Shown in pieces: positions 7,135 through 18,592 of a stretch of 64,000 nucleotides of DNA (the stretch's first letter is position 1; every line of letters begins with the position of its first letter). A model generated the notes under the pieces. The model did not search any database. It was not told where the DNA came from and saw nothing but the letters and a program-made list of their open reading frames with translations. The DNA is from Bacteroidaceae bacterium. GTDB lineage: Bacteria > Bacteroidota > Bacteroidia > Bacteroidales > Bacteroidaceae. The DNA is taken from contig JAFQBB010000036.1 in the NCBI GenBank assembly GCA_017416805.1, forward strand, positions 62,001 to 126,000, read 5' to 3'. The position numbers and the translations under genes were made by a program.

Positions 7135-10005
7135 ATGAAACATTCAAAGCTACTAATTCTTGGTGCCATGCTCTCCTTCACGGTGGCAGAGGCACAGGTG
7201 ACCCCGGCGGTGCAGATGGAGCCGTTGACACGCGGTGTGATGGCCATGCCGGCACAATCGAGAGGCATCTACGTGAGCTGGCGCTTGCTGGGCACGGACG
7301 ATGCGAAGACCACGACCTTCAACCTCCTGCGCGACGGCAAGCTGATAGCACGCAACATCTGCGGACGTACGAACTTCGTTGACCCCAACGGTACGGTGGA
7401 CAACCAGTATCAGGTGGTGACGCTCGTAGATGGCAAGGAGGTGGCCACCAGCGAGGCGGCTACCCCGTGGACAGACAAGTACAAGGTGGTGCAACTGGAC
7501 CTCCCCGCCAGCGGGGTGGACGACGTGACGGGCGAGACCTACACCTACACACCCAACGACTGCTCTGCCGGCGATGTGGATGGCGACGGGGAGTATGAAA
7601 TCATCGTGAAATGGATACCCTCGAACAAGACCGACAACGGCGGTGAGGGACGTCATCCGGGCCTTGAGTACATAGACTGCTACCGCCTGAACGGCGAAAA
7701 GCTGTGGCGCATCGACATGGGCATCAACATGCTGGCGGGCGACCACCACACGCAATACCTTGTCTATGACTTCGACAAGGACGGAAAGTCGGAAATCATC
7801 ATGCGTACAGGCCCCGGCGGTAAGGACGGGTTGGGCAACTATGTGAACCAGGTGGCCGACGACCCTGCCATCAAAGCCGCCGACAACACACGCGACTGGC
7901 GTGCCTCGAACGGTGCCCGCATGGTGGGCGGACAGGAGTACCTGACCGTGTTCGAGGGGGCTACGGGTAAGGCCATACACACCATCTTCTACAACCCCAA
8001 CCGCGATGGCGGATACGGCGGAGCGGCATCGGGCACGGTGCTCAACTGGGACGACCGCTCGGGAAAGAAGGACTATGTGGCCTCGTACGGCAACCGCGGA
8101 AACCGATTCCTGGCGGCGGTGGCCTATCTGGACGGACAGGACAAGCGACCCTCGGCGGTGATGTGCCGCGGGTACTACACCTACTCCTACCTGTGGGCGG
8201 TGGACTTTGACGGAGAGAAATTGAAGCACAGATGGTTGCACGGCTCGGTGTCGAGAACCAAAGTGGAGCTGACGGATTCCACCATGACCAAGACATCGCG
8301 CACGTACAACAGTAATACCTTCGGCACGAGTAACAGCTACACGGCCTACGGGCAGGGTAACCACAACCTGAGTGTGGCCGATGTGGATGCCGACGGATGC
8401 GACGAAATCATCTACGGCTCGGCCACCATCGACAACGACGGATGGCTGCTCTACTCCACCGGACTGGGTCACGGCGATGCCATGCACGTGGCAGATATGA
8501 TACCCTCGCGCCCGGGCTACGAGGTGTTCCGTTGCAACGAGAGTTCGCCTTACGGCATAGCCATGTTCGATGCCCGCACGGGAGAGGTCATCTTCCACCA
8601 GACGGCCGACGGTGACACCGGACGAGGCATAGCTGCTGACATCAGCGACAAGTACGAAGGATACGAATTCTGGGGACCGAAGGGCAACAACCCGCGCGAG
8701 ACGGCATCGGGTGAGTTCAACACCGTCATCAACTCGGCACCCTCGATGAACTTCCGCATCTATTGGGACGGCGACCTGCAGGACGAGCTCTACGACGGTG
8801 CGCTGAACAGTTCGACAGGCGTATCATCGCCCCGCATAACGGATTGGAACGGAAGCCAGTATGTGAACACATCAGTGGGATACAACAACTCGCAATCGTG
8901 CAACTGGACAAAGGCCACTCCCTGCCTGCAGGCTGACATCATGGGCGACTGGCGCGAAGAGATGATCATGTGGAACAAGAATGACCCCTCGCAACTGAAC
9001 ATCATCGCCACAAACATCGAAAGCAAGCACCGCGTGCCCACCCTGATGCACGACCACACCTACCGCATGGCCATCGCCTGGCAGAATGTGGCCTACAACC
9101 AGCCGCCTCACCTGGGCTACTACCTGGCAGGGGCAAACTTCAACATCGAGGGCGAAGAGGAGTTCCTCGAGGAGGTGAAACCTGAAGAGCCCCCCGGCGA
9201 CGAACCCTTGGGCGAGAACGTGCTCTTGGCCTACACCTTCGAGAAGGGCGAGGCTGCCGACTACTGGAAACGCGGAAACGGCTCGCTGGTGGAGCCCATG
9301 TTTGACGGTTCGACGGGTCGTGCGGCCAGCATCGTAGCCAGTGCCGACAGGGCCGACTTCTTCCTGACACCGGCCGACTTCACGGGTGTGACGGCCTATA
9401 CCCTCGACCTCGACCTGGCCATCGTACAGGGCAACAAGACGGCCTACTTCACCGTGATGAGCCAGTCGGCTCCCGACGAGGTGGCCAACAACTGGGGATG
9501 GTTCTGGGTGACCACGGAAGTAGAGGTGCACAACCCCTACCTCTTCGAACTGACCATACCGGGAGGAACCACCGCTACGGTGAACGAACAGATATTCGAG
9601 GGCGGGACAGAGCGCAAGAACCAGGGCACATGGACATTCACAAGCAGCCACTGGTATCACCTGACACTCAACGTGGATGTACCCACGGCCACAGTGAAAT
9701 ATCAGATGAAGGACAAGGCCAACGGTGCCACCGTTCTGGAAGGTACCTACACCCTGCGCACCGGCGAAAGCCCCTTGATGAAGGGTATCTACGAGCGCAA
9801 CAACCGCAACGGATACGACCCGGGTGCCATCCTGATAGACAATGTCATCATCACCAAGGCGGACAATGCAGATGCCATCGAGTCCATCTATAGGCCCGAA
9901 ACGGCTCCTGCCATCTACTACGACCTGATGGGCCGCCGACTGGATGGGGCACCCACACGTCCGGGCATCTATATCTCGAATGGAAAGAAGGTGGTGGTGA
10001 GGTAG
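7135..10005 (+). CDS. Secreted rhamnogalacturonan lyase (PL11) with accessory domain
   Basis: 956 residues from the ATG giving MKHSKLLILG, chosen because it begins a signal peptide (cleavage near residue 20) and lies downstream of the promoter box. Residues ~22-660 are a polysaccharide lyase family 11 domain, which cuts the rhamnogalacturonan I backbone of pectin by beta-elimination. Calcium-binding DxDxDG motifs are visible (DVDGDGEYE ~147, DFDKDGKSE ~212, DVDADGCDE ~415). A proline/glutamate-rich linker near 680 leads to a ~230-residue beta-rich module, probably LamG-like or carbohydrate binding, that PL11 enzymes often lack. The last ~40 residues (IYYDLMGRRL, then PGIYISNGKKVVVR) resemble the C-terminal tails of secreted Bacteroidota proteins. 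The stop codon is the first word of a 7-bp repeat array. Confidence 0.9.
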   Translation: MKHSKLLILGAMLSFTVAEAQVTPAVQMEPLTRGVMAMPAQSRGIYVSWRLLGTDDAKTTTFNLLRDGKLIARNICGRTNFVDPNGTVDNQYQVVTLVDGKEVATSEAATPWTDKYKVVQLDLPASGVDDVTGETYTYTPNDCSAGDVDGDGEYEIIVKWIPSNKTDNGGEGRHPGLEYIDCYRLNGEKLWRIDMGINMLAGDHHTQYLVYDFDKDGKSEIIMRTGPGGKDGLGNYVNQVADDPAIKAADNTRDWRASNGARMVGGQEYLTVFEGATGKAIHTIFYNPNRDGGYGGAASGTVLNWDDRSGKKDYVASYGNRGNRFLAAVAYLDGQDKRPSAVMCRGYYTYSYLWAVDFDGEKLKHRWLHGSVSRTKVELTDSTMTKTSRTYNSNTFGTSNSYTAYGQGNHNLSVADVDADGCDEIIYGSATIDNDGWLLYSTGLGHGDAMHVADMIPSRPGYEVFRCNESSPYGIAMFDARTGEVIFHQTADGDTGRGIAADISDKYEGYEFWGPKGNNPRETASGEFNTVINSAPSMNFRIYWDGDLQDELYDGALNSSTGVSSPRITDWNGSQYVNTSVGYNNSQSCNWTKATPCLQADIMGDWREEMIMWNKNDPSQLNIIATNIESKHRVPTLMHDHTYRMAIAWQNVAYNQPPHLGYYLAGANFNIEGEEEFLEEVKPEEPPGDEPLGENVLLAYTFEKGEAADYWKRGNGSLVEPMFDGSTGRAASIVASADRADFFLTPADFTGVTAYTLDLDLAIVQGNKTAYFTVMSQSAPDEVANNWGWFWVTTEVEVHNPYLFELTIPGGTTATVNEQIFEGGTERKNQGTWTFTSSHWYHLTLNVDVPTATVKYQMKDKANGATVLEGTYTLRTGESPLMKGIYERNNRNGYDPGAILIDNVIITKADNADAIESIYRPETAPAIYYDLMGRRLDGAPTRPGIYISNGKKVVVR

Positions 10006-10073
10006 TGACTAGTTACTAGCTACTAGCTACGAGTGACTAGCTACTAGTGACGAGTGACTAGCGGATAGTGACT
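10003..10073. repeat. 7-bp repeat array starting at the PL11 stop codon
   Basis: Ten consecutive words such as TAGTGAC, TAGTTAC, TAGCTAC, GAGTGAC; the first TAG is the stop codon of PL11. Confidence 0.8.
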
Positions 10074-10114
10074 ATCGCCTCCAACTCCCTTCGGGGGGTA
10101 TAGACAATCATCAT

Positions 10115-10150
10115 ATAGGGGCATCCCGATTGGGGTGCTCCTTTTTTTTA
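10115..10150 (+). terminator. Rho-independent terminator after PL11
   Basis: AGGGGCATCCC and GGGGTGCTCCT form a stem followed by eight T residues. Confidence 0.75.
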
Positions 10151-10180
10151 TGCTCCTGTTTGAAACTCCAGAAATTAAGG

Positions 10181-10212
10181 ATATTTTTCATATTGGTGTC
10201 CGGTAAAACTAC
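10181..10212 (-). repeat. GTTTACCGGACACCAATA element, inverted copy
   Basis: The reverse complement of this ~26-bp stretch is found almost unchanged at 11158-11185, and a variant at 10420-10452. The copies flank tpx. Confidence 0.6.
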
Positions 10213-10224
10213 CACCATAAATTT

Positions 10225-10328
10225 TTCATCCGCAGATGACGCAAATTCTTTATTTTTTCTTCTCATTGCTTTATCAGGCCGAATGGGAATATCCATCTGC
10301 GTCATCTGCGCTATCTGCGGATGAAGAA
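10225..10328. repeat. 9-bp word hairpin (GCAGATGAC type)
   Basis: The left arm 10225-10250 and right arm 10293-10328 are inverted copies of GCAGATGAC/GTCATCTGC words. Related hairpins lie at 22755-22820 and 56877-56990. The rest of the gap to tpx (10329-10525) holds only the CACCAATA element at 10420-10452. Confidence 0.7.
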
Positions 10329-10419
10329 TGTATTTCTTGCACCCTCCTATAGCATGATAAGCCGACAAAAAAGATTGCAGGTAGGGCTTGTACGCTCTTA
10401 AAACGCACTAAAGCAAAAC

Positions 10420-10452
10420 ATTATAGAGTAGTTTATCGGGCACCAATAGTTT
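10420..10452 (+). repeat. GTTTATCGGGCACCAATA element upstream of tpx
   Basis: Direct-orientation relative of 11151-11185; both are preceded by TTATAG. Confidence 0.55.
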
Positions 10453-10525
10453 TTCTGCAAGCGAACAAAGAGGTGTCCGGCGATGTTACCTCTTCCAAAT
10501 GAACAATTAATATAGAAGTAAGAGT

Positions 10526-11035
10526 ATGAATAGCGTAACATTGAAAGGAAAACCCATAGGATTGCAGGGGACATTTGTCAAAGCTGGCGATATGGCACCC
10601 GACTTCTGCCTGGTGAGCGAAAATCTGAGTGACTTCACCCTGAAAGATGGCGCAGGGGGAAACCTGGTGCTGAACATTTTCCCAAGCCTGGACACCGATG
10701 TGTGTGCCAACAGTGTGAGACGATTCAACAAGATGGCCACCGAACTTCCCCACACACGGGTGCTTTGCATCTCGCGCGACCTGCCATTTGCCCAACGGCG
10801 CTTCTGCACCGTGGAGGGCCTGTTTTATGTCACTCCCCTCTCCGACTTCCGCCCCCATTCGGACTTTGGCGAAGCCTACGGCGTACTCATTGCCGACGGC
10901 CCCATGGCAGGCCTCCTTGCCCGTGCCGTGGTAGTCATCAACCCCGAAGGCAAGGTGATATACTCCGAACTGGTGCCCGAAATCACCAAAGAACCCGATT
11001 ACGGAAAGGCATTGCAGGCGATTAGTGGCTGTTAG
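10526..11035 (+). CDS. tpx: Thiol peroxidase Tpx
   Basis: 169 residues, the normal Tpx length. Tpx is an atypical 2-Cys peroxiredoxin that reduces hydrogen and alkyl peroxides with electrons from thioredoxin. The peroxidatic cysteine is in SLDTDVCA (~residue 60), and the resolving cysteine in DLPFAQRRFC (~94), both family hallmarks. It stands alone between PL11 and uxaB. The TAG stop is the first word of a 7-bp repeat array. Confidence 0.93.
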   Translation: MNSVTLKGKPIGLQGTFVKAGDMAPDFCLVSENLSDFTLKDGAGGNLVLNIFPSLDTDVCANSVRRFNKMATELPHTRVLCISRDLPFAQRRFCTVEGLFYVTPLSDFRPHSDFGEAYGVLIADGPMAGLLARAVVVINPEGKVIYSELVPEITKEPDYGKALQAISGC

Positions 11036-11150
11036 TGACTAGTGACTAGCTACTAGCTACGAGTGATGAGCTACGAGTTTAAGGTTCAAGGTTTAAGGTT
11101 TAAGGTTCAAGGTTGCAAGGTTTAAGGTTTAAGGTTTAAGGTTGCAAGAT
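11033..11150. repeat. Two adjoining 7-bp repeat arrays after tpx
   Basis: TAGTGAC/TAGCTAC words run from the tpx stop codon to about 11078, followed at once by a second family, AGGTTTA/AGGTTCA/AGGTTGC, to about 11148. Confidence 0.8.
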
Positions 11151-11185
11151 ATTATAGCGGTTTACCGGACACCAATATGAAAAAA
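11151..11185 (+). repeat. GTTTACCGGACACCAATA element downstream of tpx
   Basis: Nearly exact inverse of 10181-10212 and direct relative of 10420-10452. Confidence 0.6.
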
Positions 11186-11217
11186 TAGGAGTATTCCGTG
11201 GGGTACTCCTATTTTAT
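11183..11217. terminator. Bidirectional terminator between tpx and uxaB
   Basis: AATAGGAGTA pairs with TACTCCTATT, with A-rich and T-rich flanks, between convergent genes. Confidence 0.75.
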
Positions 11218-11281
11218 TTGTCGGTAACATTAGTTACTCATGTTCTTGTTTGCTCTCCCTTTAGGAAAAGGGGAATTCGGA

Positions 11282-12721
11282 TCAAAGGATGCTCTTTACA
11301 ACCTCCATCATGCCCTTCTCCTGGATAGCGTCGAGGTAACCCTTAACGGCATCGGCAAGGCCAGGGATGTTGTTGAGGTTTTCGCCCCAGATGCTTTCGG
11401 CGGCAAGCACACCTTCAGTAACCTTCTTGGTGCAACCGGTTGCCCACAGGTCGCTGAGGAGTTGCATGATTTCGGGAGCATCGTTGGGCACGATTTCGGC
11501 ACCGTCGGCACGTACACCACCCTTGTAGTAAGTGATGATGGCGGCAAGACCGAGTACGAGACCCTTGGGAAGTTCGCCCTTGCGCTCGAGGTAAGTCTTC
11601 AGGCCGGGCAGGTCGCGTGTCTGGTATTTGGGGAATGAGTTGAGCATGATGCTTGTCACCTGATGGTCAACGAACGGGTTGTTGAAGCGCTCGAGCACAT
11701 CCTCGGCAAACTTCTTCAGTTCGTCCTTCGGCAAGTTCAAAGTCTCCATCAGTTCCTCAAACATCACCTTGTTGATGTACTTGCCGATAACTTCGTGCTG
11801 GCAAGCCTCGCGTACGATGTTCAATCCAGCCAAGTAAGCCACGGGTGAAAGTACGGTGTGAGGACCATTCAAGAGAGTCACCTTACGTTCGTGGTAAGGA
11901 GCCTCTGAAGGCACGAAGAGTACGTTCAAGCCAGCCTTGTCGGCGGGGAATTCCTTGGCCACTTCCTGTGGAGCCTCGATAACCCAAAGGTGGAAGATTT
12001 CGGCCTGTACCACGAGGTTGTCCTCATACTGGAGTTTGTCTTGGATAGCGGCAATGTCCTTGCGGGGGAAGCCCGGCACGATGCGGTCAACGAGTGTTGC
12101 ATATACGCCACAAGACTCTTCGAACCACTTGCTGAACTCTTCGCCCAGGTTCCACAACTGGATGTACTTGCGGATGCAATCCTTCAGGTGGTGACCGTTC
12201 AAGAAGATAAGCTCGCAGGGGAAGATGATGAGACCCTTAGTGGGGTCGCCATTGAAGGTCTTGAAACGGTGGTAGAGCAACTGGGTGAGCTTACCGGGAT
12301 AAGATGAGCAAGGAGCGTCGTCAATCTTGCAAGCGGGATCGAAAGCGATACCGGCCTCAGTAGTGTTACTGATGACGAAACGCATTTCGGGTTGCTCGGC
12401 CAGCTTCATGTACTCATCAAACTGAGAATAGGGATTTAACGCACGGCTGATGACGTCGATACGAGTGAGGCTGTTCACCACTTCGCCCTTGTCAAGACCC
12501 TGGAGGTTCACATGATACAGACAATCTTGTCCGTTGAGCATGTCCACCATACCCTTCTCGATGGGTTGTACCACTACTACGCTGCTATTGAAGTCGGCCT
12601 TCTCATTCATGTTATAGATGATCCAGTCAACGAATGCACGCAAAAAATTTCCTTCACCAAACTGAATGATGCGTTCGGTGCGTTCTGCCTTCGGGGCAGT
12701 TTGTTTGTTTAAAGGTCTCAT
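11282..12721 (-). CDS. uxaB: Tagaturonate reductase (altronate oxidoreductase) UxaB
   Basis: 479 residues. UxaB reduces D-tagaturonate to D-altronate with NADH in galacturonate breakdown. The N-terminal segment RIIQFGEGNFLRAFVDWII is the nucleotide-binding signature of this mannitol-dehydrogenase-like family, and GLIIFPCELIFLNGHHLKD is the conserved catalytic-domain block containing the lysine/histidine region. It diverges from uxaC across 181 bp, so one control region probably serves both. With PL11 upstream this supports pectin uronate use. The dehydratase and aldolase of the pathway are not in the window. Confidence 0.93.
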   Translation of the reverse strand: MRPLNKQTAPKAERTERIIQFGEGNFLRAFVDWIIYNMNEKADFNSSVVVVQPIEKGMVDMLNGQDCLYHVNLQGLDKGEVVNSLTRIDVISRALNPYSQFDEYMKLAEQPEMRFVISNTTEAGIAFDPACKIDDAPCSSYPGKLTQLLYHRFKTFNGDPTKGLIIFPCELIFLNGHHLKDCIRKYIQLWNLGEEFSKWFEESCGVYATLVDRIVPGFPRKDIAAIQDKLQYEDNLVVQAEIFHLWVIEAPQEVAKEFPADKAGLNVLFVPSEAPYHERKVTLLNGPHTVLSPVAYLAGLNIVREACQHEVIGKYINKVMFEELMETLNLPKDELKKFAEDVLERFNNPFVDHQVTSIMLNSFPKYQTRDLPGLKTYLERKGELPKGLVLGLAAIITYYKGGVRADGAEIVPNDAPEIMQLLSDLWATGCTKKVTEGVLAAESIWGENLNNIPGLADAVKGYLDAIQEKGMMEVVKSIL

Positions 12722-12752
12722 ATTACTATAAATAATGGTATTAATTGTTCTT

Positions 12753-12766
12753 TCTACATGTGTAGA
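12753..12766. promoter_or_regulatory. Candidate operator between uxaB and uxaC
   Basis: Inverted repeat TCTACA-TG-TGTAGA in the 5' leader of uxaB, in the shared intergenic region. A LacI or GntR type regulator would be a reasonable guess, but none is seen nearby. Confidence 0.35.
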
Positions 12767-12792
12767 TGGATAAATTATCTAAATAATGGGCA

Positions 12793-12800
12793 CAAATTTA
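12793..12800 (-). promoter_or_regulatory. -7 box (TAAATTTG) for uxaB
   Basis: TAAATTTG on the minus strand about 70 bases upstream of uxaB. A weaker TATTTTCG near 12831 on the plus strand may serve uxaC. Confidence 0.5.
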
Positions 12801-12902
12801 CGAACTTATTTTGTAACTCCAAATAAAATCCGTATTTTCGTGCTCGATAACGGTGAAAAAATAGAATTAACCTAAATACTAACATTTAATACAACGACTT
12901 GT

Positions 12903-14309
12903 ATGAAGAAATTTATGGATGAAAACTTCCTGTTGCAGACAGAAACTGCCCAGAAGTTGTATCACGAACATGCGGCCAAGATGCCCATCATTGACTATCA
13001 TTGTCATTTGATCCCCAAGATGGTGGCTGATGACTATAAGTTCCGTTCTATTACCGAAATCTGGTTGGGTGGCGACCACTACAAGTGGCGTGCCATGCGT
13101 TCAAACGGTGTGGCCGAACGTTTCTGCACCGGCAAGGACACTACCGATTGGGAAAAGTTCGAGAAGTGGGCTGAGACAGTACCCTATACCTTCCGCAATC
13201 CTCTTTATCACTGGACACACCTGGAGTTGAAGACAGCTTTCGGTATCGACAAGGTGCTCAACCCCACTACCGCCCGTGAAATCTACGAAGAGTGTAACGA
13301 AAAGCTTCAGCAACCCGGCATGACCGCCCGTGGCCTGATGCGTCGCTACAACGTGGAGACCGTTTGTACTACTGACGATCCCGTTGATTCACTCGAGTAC
13401 CACAAGCAGGTGAAGGAGAGCGGATTCGAAGTGAAGATGCTTCCCACATGGCGTCCCGACAAGGCTATGGCCGTAGAGGTTCCTGCCAATTTCCGCGCAT
13501 ACATCGAGCAACTTTCTGAGGTGAGCGGTGTGACTATCAACTGTTTCAACGACGTGATTGATGCCCTCCAGAAACGTCACGACTTCTTCGAATCAATGGG
13601 TTGTAAGTTGAGCGACCACGGTATCGAGGAATTCTATGCCGAGGATTACACAGATGCTGAAATCAATGCAATATTTAATAAGGTATATGGTGGCACAGAA
13701 CTGACTCAGGAAGAAATCCTCAAGTTCAAGAGCTGCATGATGATTGAGTTTGCCAAGATGGATCACGCAAGCGGTTGGGCACAGCAATTCCACTACGGAG
13801 CTATCCGCGACAACAACTCTAAGATGTTCAAGCTCCTTGGCCCCGACACAGGTTTCGACTCTATCGGTGAGTTCAACACCGCCAAGAAGATGTCCAAGTT
13901 CTTTGACAAACTGAATAGTCAGGACAAGTTGACCAAGACTATCATCTACAACCTCAATCCCTGTGCCAACGAAGTGATTGCCACTATGCTCGGCAACTTC
14001 CAGGACGGCTCTTGCCCCGGTAAAATCCAGTTCGGTTCAGGTTGGTGGTTCCTCGATCAGAAGGATGGTATGGAGAAACAGATGAATGCCCTCTCTCTCC
14101 TTGGTCTCTTGAGCCGCTTCGTAGGTATGTTGACCGACTCACGTTCGTTCCTCTCCTACCCGCGTCATGAGTACTTCCGTCGTACACTCTGTAACCTTCT
14201 CGGTAAGGATGTAGAAAACGGAGAAATCCCCGCATGCGAAATGGAACGTCTCTGCCAGATGGTTGAGGACATTTGCTACAACAACGCAAAGAATTACTTC
14301 AACTTCTAA
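12903..14309 (+). CDS. uxaC: Uronate isomerase UxaC
   Basis: 468 residues, the usual size. UxaC interconverts D-glucuronate/D-fructuronate and D-galacturonate/D-tagaturonate, the first cytoplasmic step of hexuronate breakdown. It is an amidohydrolase-fold metal enzyme: MPIIDYHCHLIP gives the paired metal-binding histidines, and CTTDDPVDSL and FGSGWWFLDQKDG are typical family blocks. Its product feeds UxaB, encoded divergently. A strong terminator follows. Confidence 0.95.
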   Translation: MKKFMDENFLLQTETAQKLYHEHAAKMPIIDYHCHLIPKMVADDYKFRSITEIWLGGDHYKWRAMRSNGVAERFCTGKDTTDWEKFEKWAETVPYTFRNPLYHWTHLELKTAFGIDKVLNPTTAREIYEECNEKLQQPGMTARGLMRRYNVETVCTTDDPVDSLEYHKQVKESGFEVKMLPTWRPDKAMAVEVPANFRAYIEQLSEVSGVTINCFNDVIDALQKRHDFFESMGCKLSDHGIEEFYAEDYTDAEINAIFNKVYGGTELTQEEILKFKSCMMIEFAKMDHASGWAQQFHYGAIRDNNSKMFKLLGPDTGFDSIGEFNTAKKMSKFFDKLNSQDKLTKTIIYNLNPCANEVIATMLGNFQDGSCPGKIQFGSGWWFLDQKDGMEKQMNALSLLGLLSRFVGMLTDSRSFLSYPRHEYFRRTLCNLLGKDVENGEIPACEMERLCQMVEDICYNNAKNYFNF

Positions 14310-14339
14310 TACACAACCTTGTAAAGGTCCATTTATAGA

Positions 14340-14379
14340 GAATGAGAGGAAGCGAGATGCAACCTCTCATTCTTTTTTT
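14340..14379 (+). terminator. Rho-independent terminator after uxaC
   Basis: GAATGAGAGG (14340-14349) and CCTCTCATTC (14363-14372) form a perfect 10-bp stem followed by seven T. Confidence 0.9.
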
Positions 14380-14433
14380 GTTATCATTTGCCAACTGAAG
14401 GGCACTTTATTCTCAAGCCTTCACCTGTAACTC

Positions 14434-18216
<3,783 letters not shown>

Positions 18217-18263
18217 TTAATTTGGAAGATTAATTATGGGCTTTTATAATATCGTGAGTTGTT

Positions 18264-18569
18264 TTATTTGCATTTTGTACTTCCTGCTTGAAATTGGCCA
18301 GTGATGTTTTGTTCCATTTCGGGCGAGAGTTGAAAAGCCTTTTTAAGGTCTTCGGTGGCACCTTGTACATCGCCTGCCTGGTGCTTGGCACGACCACGCT
18401 CGTAATATGCATTGGCGTAATCGGGTATCATATCAATGATTTTATCGTACAACAAGATGGCATCATTGGTTTTTCCTTGTGCAGAACAGACAGAAGCTGC
18501 ATACATCAGGTTGGCTATAATTGGGGGTAATTGGGATTGGCCATTAATTTCCATAATGCTTTTTTTCAA
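18264..18569 (-). CDS. Small tetratricopeptide repeat protein
   Basis: 101 residues. Two to three TPR units are visible (AASVCSAQGKTNDAILLYDKI; AYYERGRAKHQAGDVQGATEDLKKAFQL, given here in part), so it probably binds another protein. No signal peptide, so cytoplasmic. It starts 23 bases after recQ and is likely co-transcribed with it; similar small TPR genes accompany recQ in Bacteroides as I recall. Partner unknown. A start at the second methionine (MEINGQ) is possible. Confidence 0.7.
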   Translation of the reverse strand: MKKSIMEINGQSQLPPIIANLMYAASVCSAQGKTNDAILLYDKIIDMIPDYANAYYERGRAKHQAGDVQGATEDLKKAFQLSPEMEQNITGQFQAGSTKCK

Positions 18570-18592
18570 TTTGTTTGTTGGTTTGTAGTCCG

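Noticed and set aside
7153-8598. 481-codon open frame on the strand opposite the PL11 gene
   Set aside because: It is the complement of a GC-rich real gene, its translation is rich in V, H and R without any domain, and it lacks a promoter.
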